Assembly: GCF_013318015.2 (NCBI RefSeq)
Contig: NZ_CP115841.1
Location: 2,170,001-2,234,000 of the forward strand
Direction: 5' to 3'
Origin: Agrobacterium tumefaciens
GTDB taxonomy: Bacteria > Pseudomonadota > Alphaproteobacteria > Rhizobiales > Rhizobiaceae
DNA: 64,000 nucleotides
Below the pieces are notes generated by a model, which was given only the letters and a program-made list of their open reading frames with translations, did no database searches and was not told the origin of the DNA. Positions 56,940-64,000 of the stretch are shown here, one piece after another. The position numbers and the translations under genes are program-made. How positions within the stretch are numbered: position 1 is the first letter of the stretch; each line of letters starts with the position of its first letter.

Positions 56940-56953
56940 TGAAAATAATTTCA
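56940..56953. promoter_or_regulatory. candidate RpiR operator B
   Basis: TGAAAATAATTTCA, with perfect TGAAA/TTTCA arms, 16 bp before the start of the gene at 56970, so binding there should affect that gene. Confidence 0.5.
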
Positions 56954-56969
56954 ACAACGGACCTGAATC

Positions 56970-57455
56970 ATGCGCGACCCATTCAAAAACCCTTTTCCCG
57001 AAACAGACGTCGCCCGCCACTCCATCTGGGACATGCTGGTAACGCGGGATATCGACGCCTTCCTCACTGCCGACTGGTCGAAAGTCGCGGATGATTTCGT
57101 AAAGGACGGCTTTCTCGGCATCAACGCCAACCGGGATGCAAACCCGGACAACTGGCGCCTGTCCTTCCCCTCGCTTGACGCCTATCGCGACGAATGGCTG
57201 CGACAGGCGCAGGATTTCCAGACCCAGCAATTCGCTGAAGACCCGCGCAATGCGATCTTCACCACCACCACGCTGGAAGAAATCGAAGTGGAAGGTGAGA
57301 CCGCGCTGGTTCGCAAGAAGTTCGACGGCGGGCTTCGCAAGGCCGACGGCAGCTTCGACGTCATGAAATGGCAGACGCTCTATTATTGCCGACTGCATGA
57401 GGGCCGCTGGAAAATCAGCGGTTTCACCGGATACATGCCCAATCCCATGCCGTGA
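56970..57455 (+). CDS. hypothetical protein, NTF2/SnoaL-like fold likely
   Basis: A 161-residue soluble protein, unrecognised at family level. The pattern of an N-terminal helix pair (SIWDMLVTRDIDAFLTADW), then WRLSFPSLDAYRDEWL, and four strands ending YYCRLHEGRWKISGFTGY is like NTF2/SnoaL proteins, some of which are small hydrolases or isomerases. ATG follows caacaacggacctgaatc. It is divergent from the RpiR gene, has candidate operator B just before it, and is followed by a strong terminator, so it is a single-gene unit probably in the same regulon. Confidence 0.8.
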   Translation: MRDPFKNPFPETDVARHSIWDMLVTRDIDAFLTADWSKVADDFVKDGFLGINANRDANPDNWRLSFPSLDAYRDEWLRQAQDFQTQQFAEDPRNAIFTTTTLEEIEVEGETALVRKKFDGGLRKADGSFDVMKWQTLYYCRLHEGRWKISGFTGYMPNPMP

Positions 57456-57481
57456 TCCAGCGGACCTGCCAGACCGTTTTG

Positions 57482-57513
57482 AACGCCGGGCCGAAAGCCC
57501 GGCGTTGCTTTTT
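57482..57513 (+). terminator. terminator of the gene at 56970
   Basis: Perfect 10-bp stem aacgccgggc/gcccggcgtt with loop cgaaa and a gcttttt tail. Confidence 0.92.
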
Positions 57514-57557
57514 CGTCTGGAAGACGAAGACCGCTGAAAACCGATAGCGTCGCAGAA

Positions 57558-57593
57558 AACCGGGCATGGCGAGACAGATTTCATGGCCCGGTT
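57558..57593 (-). terminator. possible terminator of the sugar-importer operon
   Basis: aaccgggc and gcccggtt are 8-bp perfect arms with further catg pairing inside, 10 bp past the ATPase stop. Only a short T run follows on the minus strand. Confidence 0.5.
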
Positions 57594-57602
57594 CCCCGCC
57601 CT

Positions 57603-58715
57603 TTATTGTATCAGTTTGAGGACAGAAAGATCGACACGCCGTTCGAGCGATGTGCCGCTTTCATCAAACAGATGGCAATCCGACGCCTTGATACCGGTGA
57701 CGATGGTTTCATCGACGACAACAGGCGCAGAACCGGAAAGAAGCGCGCAATAATTTTCACCCGTGGGCGCGACGCCATAAGCGATCGTATTCACACCCAG
57801 CCGCTCGATAACGCTGGGCGCGACCTTGATATTCAGGTCGGCCGTTTCGAGACCGGTGTGTTCCGGGCGAATGCCGAGCGTCAGTTGCGTGCCTTCAAGA
57901 CCGGCGCGCGGCTCCACCGGCACGGTGATTGTCTGGCCCTCATACTCCACGGTCACACCATCGGCGCTGACGGATTTGCAGGTGACCTTCAGGAAATTCA
58001 TTTTCGGATTGCCGATGAAACCGGCGACGAACAGGTTTGCGGGCTTGTGGTAAAGTTCCAGCGGCGCGCCGACCTGGGAGATTTCGCCCGCATTCAGCAC
58101 CACGATGCGGTCGGCCATGGTCATGGCTTCCACCTGGTCATGCGTCACGTAGATCATCGTCGCCTTCAGCGTCCGATGCAGATTGGTGAGCTCGATACGC
58201 ATGTCGGCGCGAAGTGCGGCGTCAAGGTTGGAAAGCGGCTCGTCGAACAGGAATATCTTCGGCTCGCGAACGATGGCGCGGCCGATCGCTACACGCTGGC
58301 GCTGGCCGCCGGACAACATGCCGGGACGCTGCTGCAGGCGCTGGTCGAGTTGCAGGATCTTGGCGACGGCCTCGACCTTTTCCTTGATCTTGCCCTCTTC
58401 CATCTTTTCGACGCGGAGGGGAAAAGCGATGTTTTCAAAAACCGTCATATGCGGATAGAGCGCATAGGACTGGAACACCATGGCGATGCCGCGTCTAACC
58501 GGCGGCAAGTCATTGACCTTCACGCCGTTGATGACGATGTCGCCGGCGGAAATATCCTCAAGGCCGGCGATCATGCGCAGCAATGTGGATTTACCGCATC
58601 CCGAGGGACCGACAAAAACGACGAACTCGCCATCCCTGATGTCGAGCTGAACGCCCTTGATGACTTCGAAATGTCCATAGTTCTTGCGGACGTTGTTGAG
58701 ATAAAGCTGACCCAA
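57603..58715 (-). CDS. sugar ABC transporter ATP-binding protein (UgpC/MsmK type)
   Basis: A 370-residue ATPase: Walker [11 protein letters not shown]-loop [13 protein letters not shown], signature [15 protein letters not shown], Walker [14 protein letters not shown]-loop [13 protein letters not shown]-terminal TOBE/MalK regulatory domain follows, with GIRPEHTGL. It energises the importer whose binding protein and permeases lie upstream in the same operon. A 185-bp gap with a hairpin separates it from the binding-protein gene. Confidence 0.96.
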   Translation of the reverse strand: MGQLYLNNVRKNYGHFEVIKGVQLDIRDGEFVVFVGPSGCGKSTLLRMIAGLEDISAGDIVINGVKVNDLPPVRRGIAMVFQSYALYPHMTVFENIAFPLRVEKMEEGKIKEKVEAVAKILQLDQRLQQRPGMLSGGQRQRVAIGRAIVREPKIFLFDEPLSNLDAALRADMRIELTNLHRTLKATMIYVTHDQVEAMTMADRIVVLNAGEISQVGAPLELYHKPANLFVAGFIGNPKMNFLKVTCKSVSADGVTVEYEGQTITVPVEPRAGLEGTQLTLGIRPEHTGLETADLNIKVAPSVIERLGVNTIAYGVAPTGENYCALLSGSAPVVVDETIVTGIKASDCHLFDESGTSLERRVDLSVLKLIQ

Positions 58716-58860
58716 AACTTGCCTCTCCCGTCACCAGCCGACATCAGGCTGCGTTCAGAGACGTTCCGCGACACGGAAAAATCGCGCCTTATCGGAACCG
58801 TTAAAACACACGAGAAGCTCCTGCCGTCATAGCGGCGGGTATTCTCGCAACGAATTATGA

Positions 58861-58887
58861 GGTTGCGGGCGACCTGCGCCCGCAACC
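58861..58887 (-). other. perfect intra-operon hairpin after the sugar-binding-protein gene
   Basis: ggttgcgggcg and cgcccgcaacc form a perfect 11-bp stem around acctg, 13 bp past the binding-protein stop codon. There is no T run, so it probably protects the binding-protein message or partly terminates transcription before the ATPase gene. Confidence 0.75.
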
Positions 58888-58900
58888 GTATAAAAGTGGA

Positions 58901-60133
58901 TTACTTGTACTGCTCGAGAGCGGCAGAGGCCTTCTTTGCGGCATCTTCCGGTGTCGCCTTGCCGGTAACGACAGACTGCACCATCTCAATCATCGTGTCC
59001 TGGAAGCCCTTGTAGTCAGTGAAGAGCGGCTCGGGACCGCCATAGGCGATACCGTCGATCAGCGGCTTCCAGAAGGGGTCCTTGGCGATGAACTCATCAA
59101 CCTTCGGCGACGGACGAAGCGGGGTAAGGCCAGCGCCGCCCTGCAGTTCGTATTCGCCCTGCGGGCCGGGAGAGGTGATGAACTTGGCGAATTCGGTCGC
59201 CTTTTCTTCGACACCGGTTCCCTTGAAGATCGCGAGGCTGTCGGTGATGAGCAGCGTGCCGGGACCCTTGGCTTCAGGGCCGAGCGGCAGGGTTGCGATA
59301 CCCCAGTTGATCTTGGTTTCCTGCAGGCGAGTTGCGGCACCCGATCCCGCCTGGATCATGCCAACCTTGCCATCGAGGAAGATGGCGCGGATTTCGTTCT
59401 GCTCGTAGGCCGTCGGACCTTCGACGGAGTAAGGCGTGATGTCCTTGTAGGCCTTCAGAGCTGCAAGAACCTGCGGGCTGTCGACGGTGATCTTGTCGCC
59501 GTCGATGACCTTGCCGTTATTGGTGTAAACCCAGTGCATGAACTGGTGCATGGTGTTGTCGAAGGTCTTGGCGGGCAGACCATAACCGGCGACGCCGGTC
59601 TTTTCCTTGATCTGCTTGGCAAAGGCGATCTCTTCAGCCCAGGTCTTCGGCGGCACTTCCGGATCGAGACCGGCCTGCTTGAAGAGGTCCTTGTTCCAAT
59701 AGAGCGCCTTGGTCGAGAAGGCGACAGGCACGCCCCACTGCGTATCCTCGAAGGTAACCGTGTCGACGATGTTAGGGTAATAGGTCTTCTTTTCGTCTTC
59801 GGTCATCGGCACAGGAACGATGAGGTCGTTCTGTGCGAACTGCTTCAGTGTGCGCGAACCGACATAGGCCATGGCGACCGGAGTGCCGGCGGCTGCGAGC
59901 GTGGTTGCCTTGTCCTGGCACTGCGCCCAGCCGACGACTTCAGGAACGACCTTCCAGCCGGCATTCTTGCCTTCCCATTCCTTGATGTATTTTTCATGGA
60001 TGGGGTCCATCTTGTCGCCGCAATAGATCCAGCTGATCTCCTTGTCGGCGGCGTGTGCCGCCACCGTGCCAAGGGCAGTGGAACCGGCAAATGCGAAGGC
60101 GCAAAGCGCCAATCCGTAATGTTTCAGTGCCAT
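58901..60133 (-). CDS. sugar ABC transporter substrate-binding protein (SBP family 1)
   Basis: A 410-residue periplasmic protein with a Sec signal peptide ending near TVAAHA. The mature part starts DKEISWIYCGDKMDP and shows SBP family 1 features such as GTPVAMAYVGSRTLKQFAQ and VPVAFSTKALYWNKDLFKQAG. ATG follows cgggagactatct. The ligand is likely an oligosaccharide or amino sugar given the hexosaminidase and RpiR genes nearby. Confidence 0.94.
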   Translation of the reverse strand: MALKHYGLALCAFAFAGSTALGTVAAHAADKEISWIYCGDKMDPIHEKYIKEWEGKNAGWKVVPEVVGWAQCQDKATTLAAAGTPVAMAYVGSRTLKQFAQNDLIVPVPMTEDEKKTYYPNIVDTVTFEDTQWGVPVAFSTKALYWNKDLFKQAGLDPEVPPKTWAEEIAFAKQIKEKTGVAGYGLPAKTFDNTMHQFMHWVYTNNGKVIDGDKITVDSPQVLAALKAYKDITPYSVEGPTAYEQNEIRAIFLDGKVGMIQAGSGAATRLQETKINWGIATLPLGPEAKGPGTLLITDSLAIFKGTGVEEKATEFAKFITSPGPQGEYELQGGAGLTPLRPSPKVDEFIAKDPFWKPLIDGIAYGGPEPLFTDYKGFQDTMIEMVQSVVTGKATPEDAAKKASAALEQYK

Positions 60134-60173
60134 AGATAGTCTCCCGTTTTCTGGTGGTCGTTCCTATTGTTGA

Positions 60174-61031
60174 TTATTTCACCGCGCCGGCGGTAAGCCC
60201 GCTGACGAGATAGCGTTGCATGAAGAAGATGACGACCATGGCCGGCGCAATGCCGACGAAGCTGGCCGCCATCAACTCATTCCAGACGACTTCCTGACGA
60301 CCGAAATAGGCAAACAGGCCGATGGGCAGCGGCATATATTCGGTCTTGGAATTGAAGGTGAGCGCGAAGATGAACTGCTGCGCATAAGCACCGATGAAGG
60401 TGGTGATGGACACGACGGCGATGCCAGGCATCGCAAGCGGCAGGATCACCCGGCGGAAGGTATAGAAATAGCTCGCGCCGTCCACATAGGCCGCCTCTTC
60501 CAGTTCGCGCGGAATGCGCAGCATGTAGGTTCGCAAAAGCCAGATGGCAGTGGGGATCAAAAAGGCGGCGCCGGGAATGATCATCGCCAGATAGGTGTTC
60601 AGGACGCCCATATTGCGCATCAGCCGGTAAAGCGGGATCAAAAGCACCGCACCGGAGAACATGTTGATCGCCAGAAACGCGCCGAGCAATTGCCCGCGAC
60701 CGCGAAACTGGAACCGCGCGAAAGCATAGGACGCCGGCACCACCAGAAGCAGAACGATGATCGTCGATATTGTCGAGATGAAGAAGGAGTTGAAGACGTA
60801 GCGGGCAAAGCCGGGAACGCTAACCCACATGGTCCGATAAGCTTCGAAGGAGCCGTTTTCCGGCCAAAACTTGTACGGTGACGAAAAAAGCAGGCTGAGC
60901 GGTTTCAGCGAAACCAGAAACCCTTCGACAAACGGCGCCAGCACGAAGGTCAGGAATACGGCGATGCCGCAATAAATCCCGACGATCTCATACCATCTGT
61001 AACGGTTGATCATCGCATTTTTGTCGGTCAT
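60174..61031 (-). CDS. sugar ABC transporter permease (MalG-like)
   Basis: A 285-residue permease with six membrane helices; the coupling motif is EEAAYVDGASYFYTFRRVILP. C-terminal GLTAGAVK is the usual MalG-family end. Its start overlaps the stop of the other permease by 4 bp (ATGA). Confidence 0.95.
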   Translation of the reverse strand: MTDKNAMINRYRWYEIVGIYCGIAVFLTFVLAPFVEGFLVSLKPLSLLFSSPYKFWPENGSFEAYRTMWVSVPGFARYVFNSFFISTISTIIVLLLVVPASYAFARFQFRGRGQLLGAFLAINMFSGAVLLIPLYRLMRNMGVLNTYLAMIIPGAAFLIPTAIWLLRTYMLRIPRELEEAAYVDGASYFYTFRRVILPLAMPGIAVVSITTFIGAYAQQFIFALTFNSKTEYMPLPIGLFAYFGRQEVVWNELMAASFVGIAPAMVVIFFMQRYLVSGLTAGAVK

Positions 61032-61912
61032 CGGCTGGTCTCCTGCGAGATACGGCTGGTGATGCGGAAGTAGAAGTAGGTGAATATGGACAGGAAGATG
61101 CAGATCAGCACTGCACGCGCCGCGCCCTCACCGTATTTGTAGGAACCGATCGCCGTCTTGTAGGTGTCGATGATCATGGTCGTCGTCTGGCCCGTCGGTC
61201 CGCCCTGTGTCAGGATCCAGATGATGTCGAAGGAATTGAAGGTCGAAATCAGCGAGATCATCGACATGGTAATCATGGCCGGCAGCATCAGCGGCAACGT
61301 GATGCGGCGGAAGCGGTAGGTGCGGCTGGCGCCGTCGGTCCAGGCTGCCTCGTAAAGATCTTGCGGAATGGCCTGAATTGCCGCCAGCAGATAAAGCGTC
61401 ACCATCGGCACGCCGATCCATACGTCGGTGATGATGGTCGCCCAGAAAGCCGTGCTGCCATAGGCGAGGAAGGCGACTGGACCGTCCACCAGGCCAAGGT
61501 TCTGGAGAACACCGGAAATCATGCCGAACTGGCCGTTATACATCCAGCCCCACATGAAGATGCCGATAGCCATCGGCACGATCCATGGCGGCATCGTCAG
61601 GATGCGAAACAGGGCCCGACCGGGAACGGCCGAATTCAGCAACACCGCACCGAAGGTGCCGATGATCATCTTTATCGAGACGGAAAAGAACGTCCAGATA
61701 AAGGTCCGCGTGATGACCCCGGCGAAAGTCTCGTTGAAGATCTTCTCGTAATTGATGAAACCCACCCAGTTCGTCGTCTTTTTCAACGACGCGTCCGTGA
61801 AAGACAGGATGAAGGTATCGACGAGCGGATAAGCAACAATAACAGTGATGTATAAAAGCGCCGGCAAAAGAAGAAGCCAGGCAAAGATGACCGCGCTGCG
61901 TTTCGCATCCAT
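61028..61912 (-). CDS. sugar ABC transporter permease (MalF-like)
   Basis: A 294-residue permease with about six helices. The coupling motif is YEAAWTDGASRTYRFRRITLP, and LPALLYITVIVAYPLVDTF is the first helix. It is 12 bp after the oxidoreductase stop and coupled to the second permease. Confidence 0.95.
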   Translation of the reverse strand: MDAKRSAVIFAWLLLLPALLYITVIVAYPLVDTFILSFTDASLKKTTNWVGFINYEKIFNETFAGVITRTFIWTFFSVSIKMIIGTFGAVLLNSAVPGRALFRILTMPPWIVPMAIGIFMWGWMYNGQFGMISGVLQNLGLVDGPVAFLAYGSTAFWATIITDVWIGVPMVTLYLLAAIQAIPQDLYEAAWTDGASRTYRFRRITLPLMLPAMITMSMISLISTFNSFDIIWILTQGGPTGQTTTMIIDTYKTAIGSYKYGEGAARAVLICIFLSIFTYFYFRITSRISQETSR

Positions 61913-61924
61913 CGCAGCGCCCCC

Positions 61925-63106
61925 TTAAGCCGATTTCACGGCGGGCGACTTCAACTGCCCGTGGAGTGCCAGATCATATTCCTCCCACACCGGCTTGAGA
62001 TCGACCACCTTGCGGCCATGGCGCGCCTCGTCCATGGCGAGCGCCAGAATACCGGCCTCGATCGCATCGAGCGCGGAAACCGGCAGGGGCGTCCCCTTGA
62101 CGACATGGTTGATCACGTCCTCGGCCATCTGCTCATCAGCGCCATAATGCTGGGAGAGCACGGTTGCCGCCGAATAGGTCTTGGCAACGGTCTTTTCGTT
62201 GGTGCGGGCATTGTGCACGTTCAGGAAGCCGCGCACGAAATCGCCCTCGGCCATGCCCTTGGCGCCGATGACGCAGAAACGGCGGAAATCGTCGGGAACG
62301 TTCAGATTGGTATGGAAGGCGAGCGATGCGCCATTTTCATATTCGACGATCGCGGTCTGGTAGTCGATGATATCACCGTCGCTGTCGAAAACCTTGTCGG
62401 AACCCATCCAGCCGCTCGGTTTGCGATGGTAGACTTCCATGTCGTTGATGCCGTCATTTTGCGGAGCATTTGCAGGCGTGAAGCTCTTGCGCCCGCCAAA
62501 GCTCGACACGAAACGCGGCCGGGCACCCACCACGCCATTATAGAGATCGAGGTCGTGGCAGCATTTTTCCAGCATGAAGGAGCCGGAATAGTTCTCGTAA
62601 CGCCGCCAGTCGCGCATGAAGAACGCGCCATGATAGGGCGGGATATGTTCCGAAGCCTCGATGGAGACGACGTCACCCAGCTTGCCTTCGGCCTGCGCGG
62701 CGCGCAGATCGCGGTAAAGCGGCGAGTAACGCAGGACCAGACCGACCAGCAGCCGCTCATGTCCATGCTTGTTGAGCAACCGGGCGAGTTCGAGGCTTTC
62801 CTCGATGCTGACGACGATGGGTTTTTCCGAGAAGATGGTGCAACCGGCTTCAAGCCCGATGCGGATATGCTCCAGATGCATATGGTTCGGTGAGCCGATC
62901 ATCAAAAGGTCGAATGTCTCGCCGGCAATCAGCGCCTCGGGGCTGTCATAGGCCTTGCCAGCCGAAATGCCCTTTTCCTCAAGACCCGGCAGACCGGCCG
63001 GGGCAGGATCGACATAACCGACGATCTCGAAATCCTTGTCGATCTCGTGAAAAACGTAGCCCAGATAACCGAGACGGAATCCGAGTCCGATAATTCCCAC
63101 CTTCAT
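61925..63106 (-). CDS. Gfo/Idh/MocA-family oxidoreductase
   Basis: A 393-residue NAD(P)-dependent sugar or cyclitol dehydrogenase. The Rossmann motif is VGIIGLGFRLGYLG, and FSEKPIVVSIEE holds the catalytic-site EKP. A C-terminal alpha/beta domain includes EKCCHDLDLYNGVVG, where the His-Asp pair is near the active site. First gene of the importer operon, so it probably acts on the imported sugar. A candidate palindromic operator lies 94 bp upstream of its start. Confidence 0.93.
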   Translation of the reverse strand: MKVGIIGLGFRLGYLGYVFHEIDKDFEIVGYVDPAPAGLPGLEEKGISAGKAYDSPEALIAGETFDLLMIGSPNHMHLEHIRIGLEAGCTIFSEKPIVVSIEESLELARLLNKHGHERLLVGLVLRYSPLYRDLRAAQAEGKLGDVVSIEASEHIPPYHGAFFMRDWRRYENYSGSFMLEKCCHDLDLYNGVVGARPRFVSSFGGRKSFTPANAPQNDGINDMEVYHRKPSGWMGSDKVFDSDGDIIDYQTAIVEYENGASLAFHTNLNVPDDFRRFCVIGAKGMAEGDFVRGFLNVHNARTNEKTVAKTYSAATVLSQHYGADEQMAEDVINHVVKGTPLPVSALDAIEAGILALAMDEARHGRKVVDLKPVWEEYDLALHGQLKSPAVKSA

Positions 63107-63200
63107 GAACTTTGTTCCCTGTTCATTCGTAATTCATTTTCGCAGAAGCAACCATTTCTGTGCTGGTTATCCTGATATCTGCGATAATTTTCCGCCACGA

Positions 63201-63215
63201 TGAAATTAATTTTCA
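63201..63215. promoter_or_regulatory. candidate RpiR operator C
   Basis: TGAAATTAATTTTCA with symmetrical ATGAAA/TTTCAT arms at 63200-63216. It resembles sites A and B in the RpiR promoter region, so the RpiR protein may control the importer operon from here. Confidence 0.5.
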
Positions 63216-63476
63216 TAACGGTCAAGTTAAATTCGATCTCGCAAATTCTAGTGAGGACCGGAGACCGATTTCCCCAGCGGAGACAGGCGCAAGATAGAGC
63301 GCCGTCAGCCACTGATACAAAAACAATACCAAAAAAATGCCAATCGTCTATAGCAATTCCAATTGCCGGAAATTTTTTTTGGTTAATGCGGAAATTTCAA
63401 GCACGAGGCCTTATTTTTCGGCAAACGATCGAAAAAACCACCGATTAATCGTACAAATCCACTAATGGTTCTATTT

Positions 63477-63534
63477 TGGTATTGCCGATTGTGACGCATA
63501 TGGTATAGCCGGAATTCGCCACATCGATTGTGAC
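63477..63534 (+). promoter_or_regulatory. interleaved direct repeats before the GntR gene
   Basis: TGGTATTGCCG (63477) and TGGTATAGCCG (63501) repeat at 24 bp; CGATTGTGAC (63486 and 63525) repeats at 39 bp. TGGTATA-type half-sites are like those of HutC-branch GntR regulators, so this may be an autoregulatory region. Confidence 0.4.
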
Positions 63535-63545
63535 AGAGGTTATGG

Positions 63546-64000
63546 ATGAACGGGGCAGCGCTTAATCTGGACGACCTGCAATCGGGAGGCGGCGGCCCGC
63601 TTTACCTGAAACTGCGTCAGACGATTGAAGACGCCATCAATGGCGGCCGACTCAAACATGGCGATGCACTGCCGCCCGAGCGCGACATTGCCGAAAGCGC
63701 CTGCGTCAGCCGCGTCACGGTGCGCAAGGCTGTGGACGATCTCGTTCACGACGGACTTCTCGTGCGCAGGCATGGGTCGGGCACCTTTGTAGTCAAACCC
63801 ATCACCCGTATGCAGCAGCCGTTGACCAAGCTTACCTCGTTTACAGAGGATATGCGCCGCCGGGGAATGGTGGCGAGCACGCGCTGGCTTGAAAGAGGCC
63901 TGTTTTACCCGACCGGTGACGAGATGATGGCTCTCGGCCTTTCCCAATCCGCCATGGTTGCCCGGTTGACGCGACTGCGCCTTGCCAACGACCAGCCGAT
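63546..64000 (+). CDS. GntR/HutC-family transcriptional regulator, 3' end outside window
   Basis: The frame is open to the right window edge, so 151 residues are visible. GGPLYLKLRQTIEDAINGG begins a GntR winged helix; PPERDIAESACVSRVTVRKAVDDL is its recognition part and VRRHGSGTFV the wing. A UTRA effector domain starts near SFTEDMRRRGM. This layout is that of HutC/NagR/YvoA proteins, some of which sense GlcNAc-6-P or GlcN-6-P. The ATG at 63546 follows agaggttatgg; the ATG 4 bp earlier leads to a stop at once. Divergent from the importer operon. Confidence 0.93.
   Translation, partial: MNGAALNLDDLQSGGGGPLYLKLRQTIEDAINGGRLKHGDALPPERDIAESACVSRVTVRKAVDDLVHDGLLVRRHGSGTFVVKPITRMQQPLTKLTSFTEDMRRRGMVASTRWLERGLFYPTGDEMMALGLSQSAMVARLTRLRLANDQP

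Larger units (their letters stand above)
63107..63545. other. 439-bp divergent regulatory region
   Basis: This gap lies between the Gfo/Idh operon and the divergent GntR gene. It is A/T-rich, with no convincing coding frame, and contains site C (63201-63215) and two interleaved direct repeats (63477-63534). Promoters for both directions must lie here. Confidence 0.6.

Noticed and set aside
63340..63375. Possible third copy of the tagcggttt repeat (tagcaattccaattgccgg)
   Set aside because: It shares only the outer end and lacks the core, so chance in A/T-rich DNA is as likely.

Overview
The window looks like chromosomal DNA of a Rhizobiaceae bacterium, most probably Agrobacterium (A. tumefaciens/fabrum complex). 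The reasons are moderately GC-rich sequence, rhizobial intergenic palindromic repeats, a single-domain ModE, a redox-type adenylate cyclase of the CyaC type, and an aminoacyl:carrier-protein ligase of the kind characterised from Agrobacterium and Bradyrhizobium. I see no tRNA, rRNA, insertion sequence, prophage or CRISPR array. Both edges cut a gene: an RND adaptor on the left and a GntR regulator on the right.

Layout. 0-5.7 kb: a tripartite RND efflux system (adaptor, inner-membrane pump, outer-membrane lipoprotein). 5.8-8.7 kb: efp facing epmA-epmB, the pair that beta-lysylates EF-P. 8.7-12.3 kb: two small ORFs, a stand-alone Lrp-type ligand-binding domain, and a LysR regulator divergent from a FAD amine/amino-acid oxidoreductase. 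12.3-15.4 kb: modABC behind two Mo-box-like palindromes, with a one-domain modE converging on modC. 15.4-20.5 kb: a P1-family peptidase, then thiCOSG under a TPP riboswitch.

20.6-28.2 kb holds the most unusual metabolic block. It is a tight plus-strand operon of acyl carrier protein, acyl-CoA-dehydrogenase-like flavoprotein, class-II-synthetase-like amino acid:carrier-protein ligase, DUF1839 protein and a family 2 glycosidase, met head-on by a tandem alpha/beta-hydrolase. I propose that it makes an aminoacyl thioester, probably oxidises it on the carrier, and transfers it to an unknown acceptor, with the DUF1839 protein as a cysteine acyltransferase.

28.5-34.7 kb is a second unusual block: an ABC-exporter-like protein whose nucleotide-binding domain has lost every catalytic motif and carries a large internal expansion, a stand-alone cNMP-binding domain, a metallo-beta-lactamase-fold hydrolase, and a diheme-b/[2Fe-2S]/class III adenylate cyclase. 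Together they suggest a redox-sensing cAMP module with an unusual membrane effector.

34.7-49.5 kb is rich in surface-glycan genes: a methyltransferase, a nucleotide-sugar dehydrogenase, five glycosyltransferases and a polysaccharide deacetylase, around a Dpp/Yej-type oligopeptide ABC transporter with a fused double ATPase. 49.5-64 kb is an amino-sugar or oligosaccharide catabolic region: cutC, an MFS transporter, an M81 peptidase, a GH20 hexosaminidase, an SDR and an RpiR regulator in one minus-strand operon, then an ABC sugar importer with a Gfo/Idh oxidoreductase and the start of a GntR/HutC regulator. Three related TGAAA-TTTCA palindromes link the RpiR region to the importer operon.
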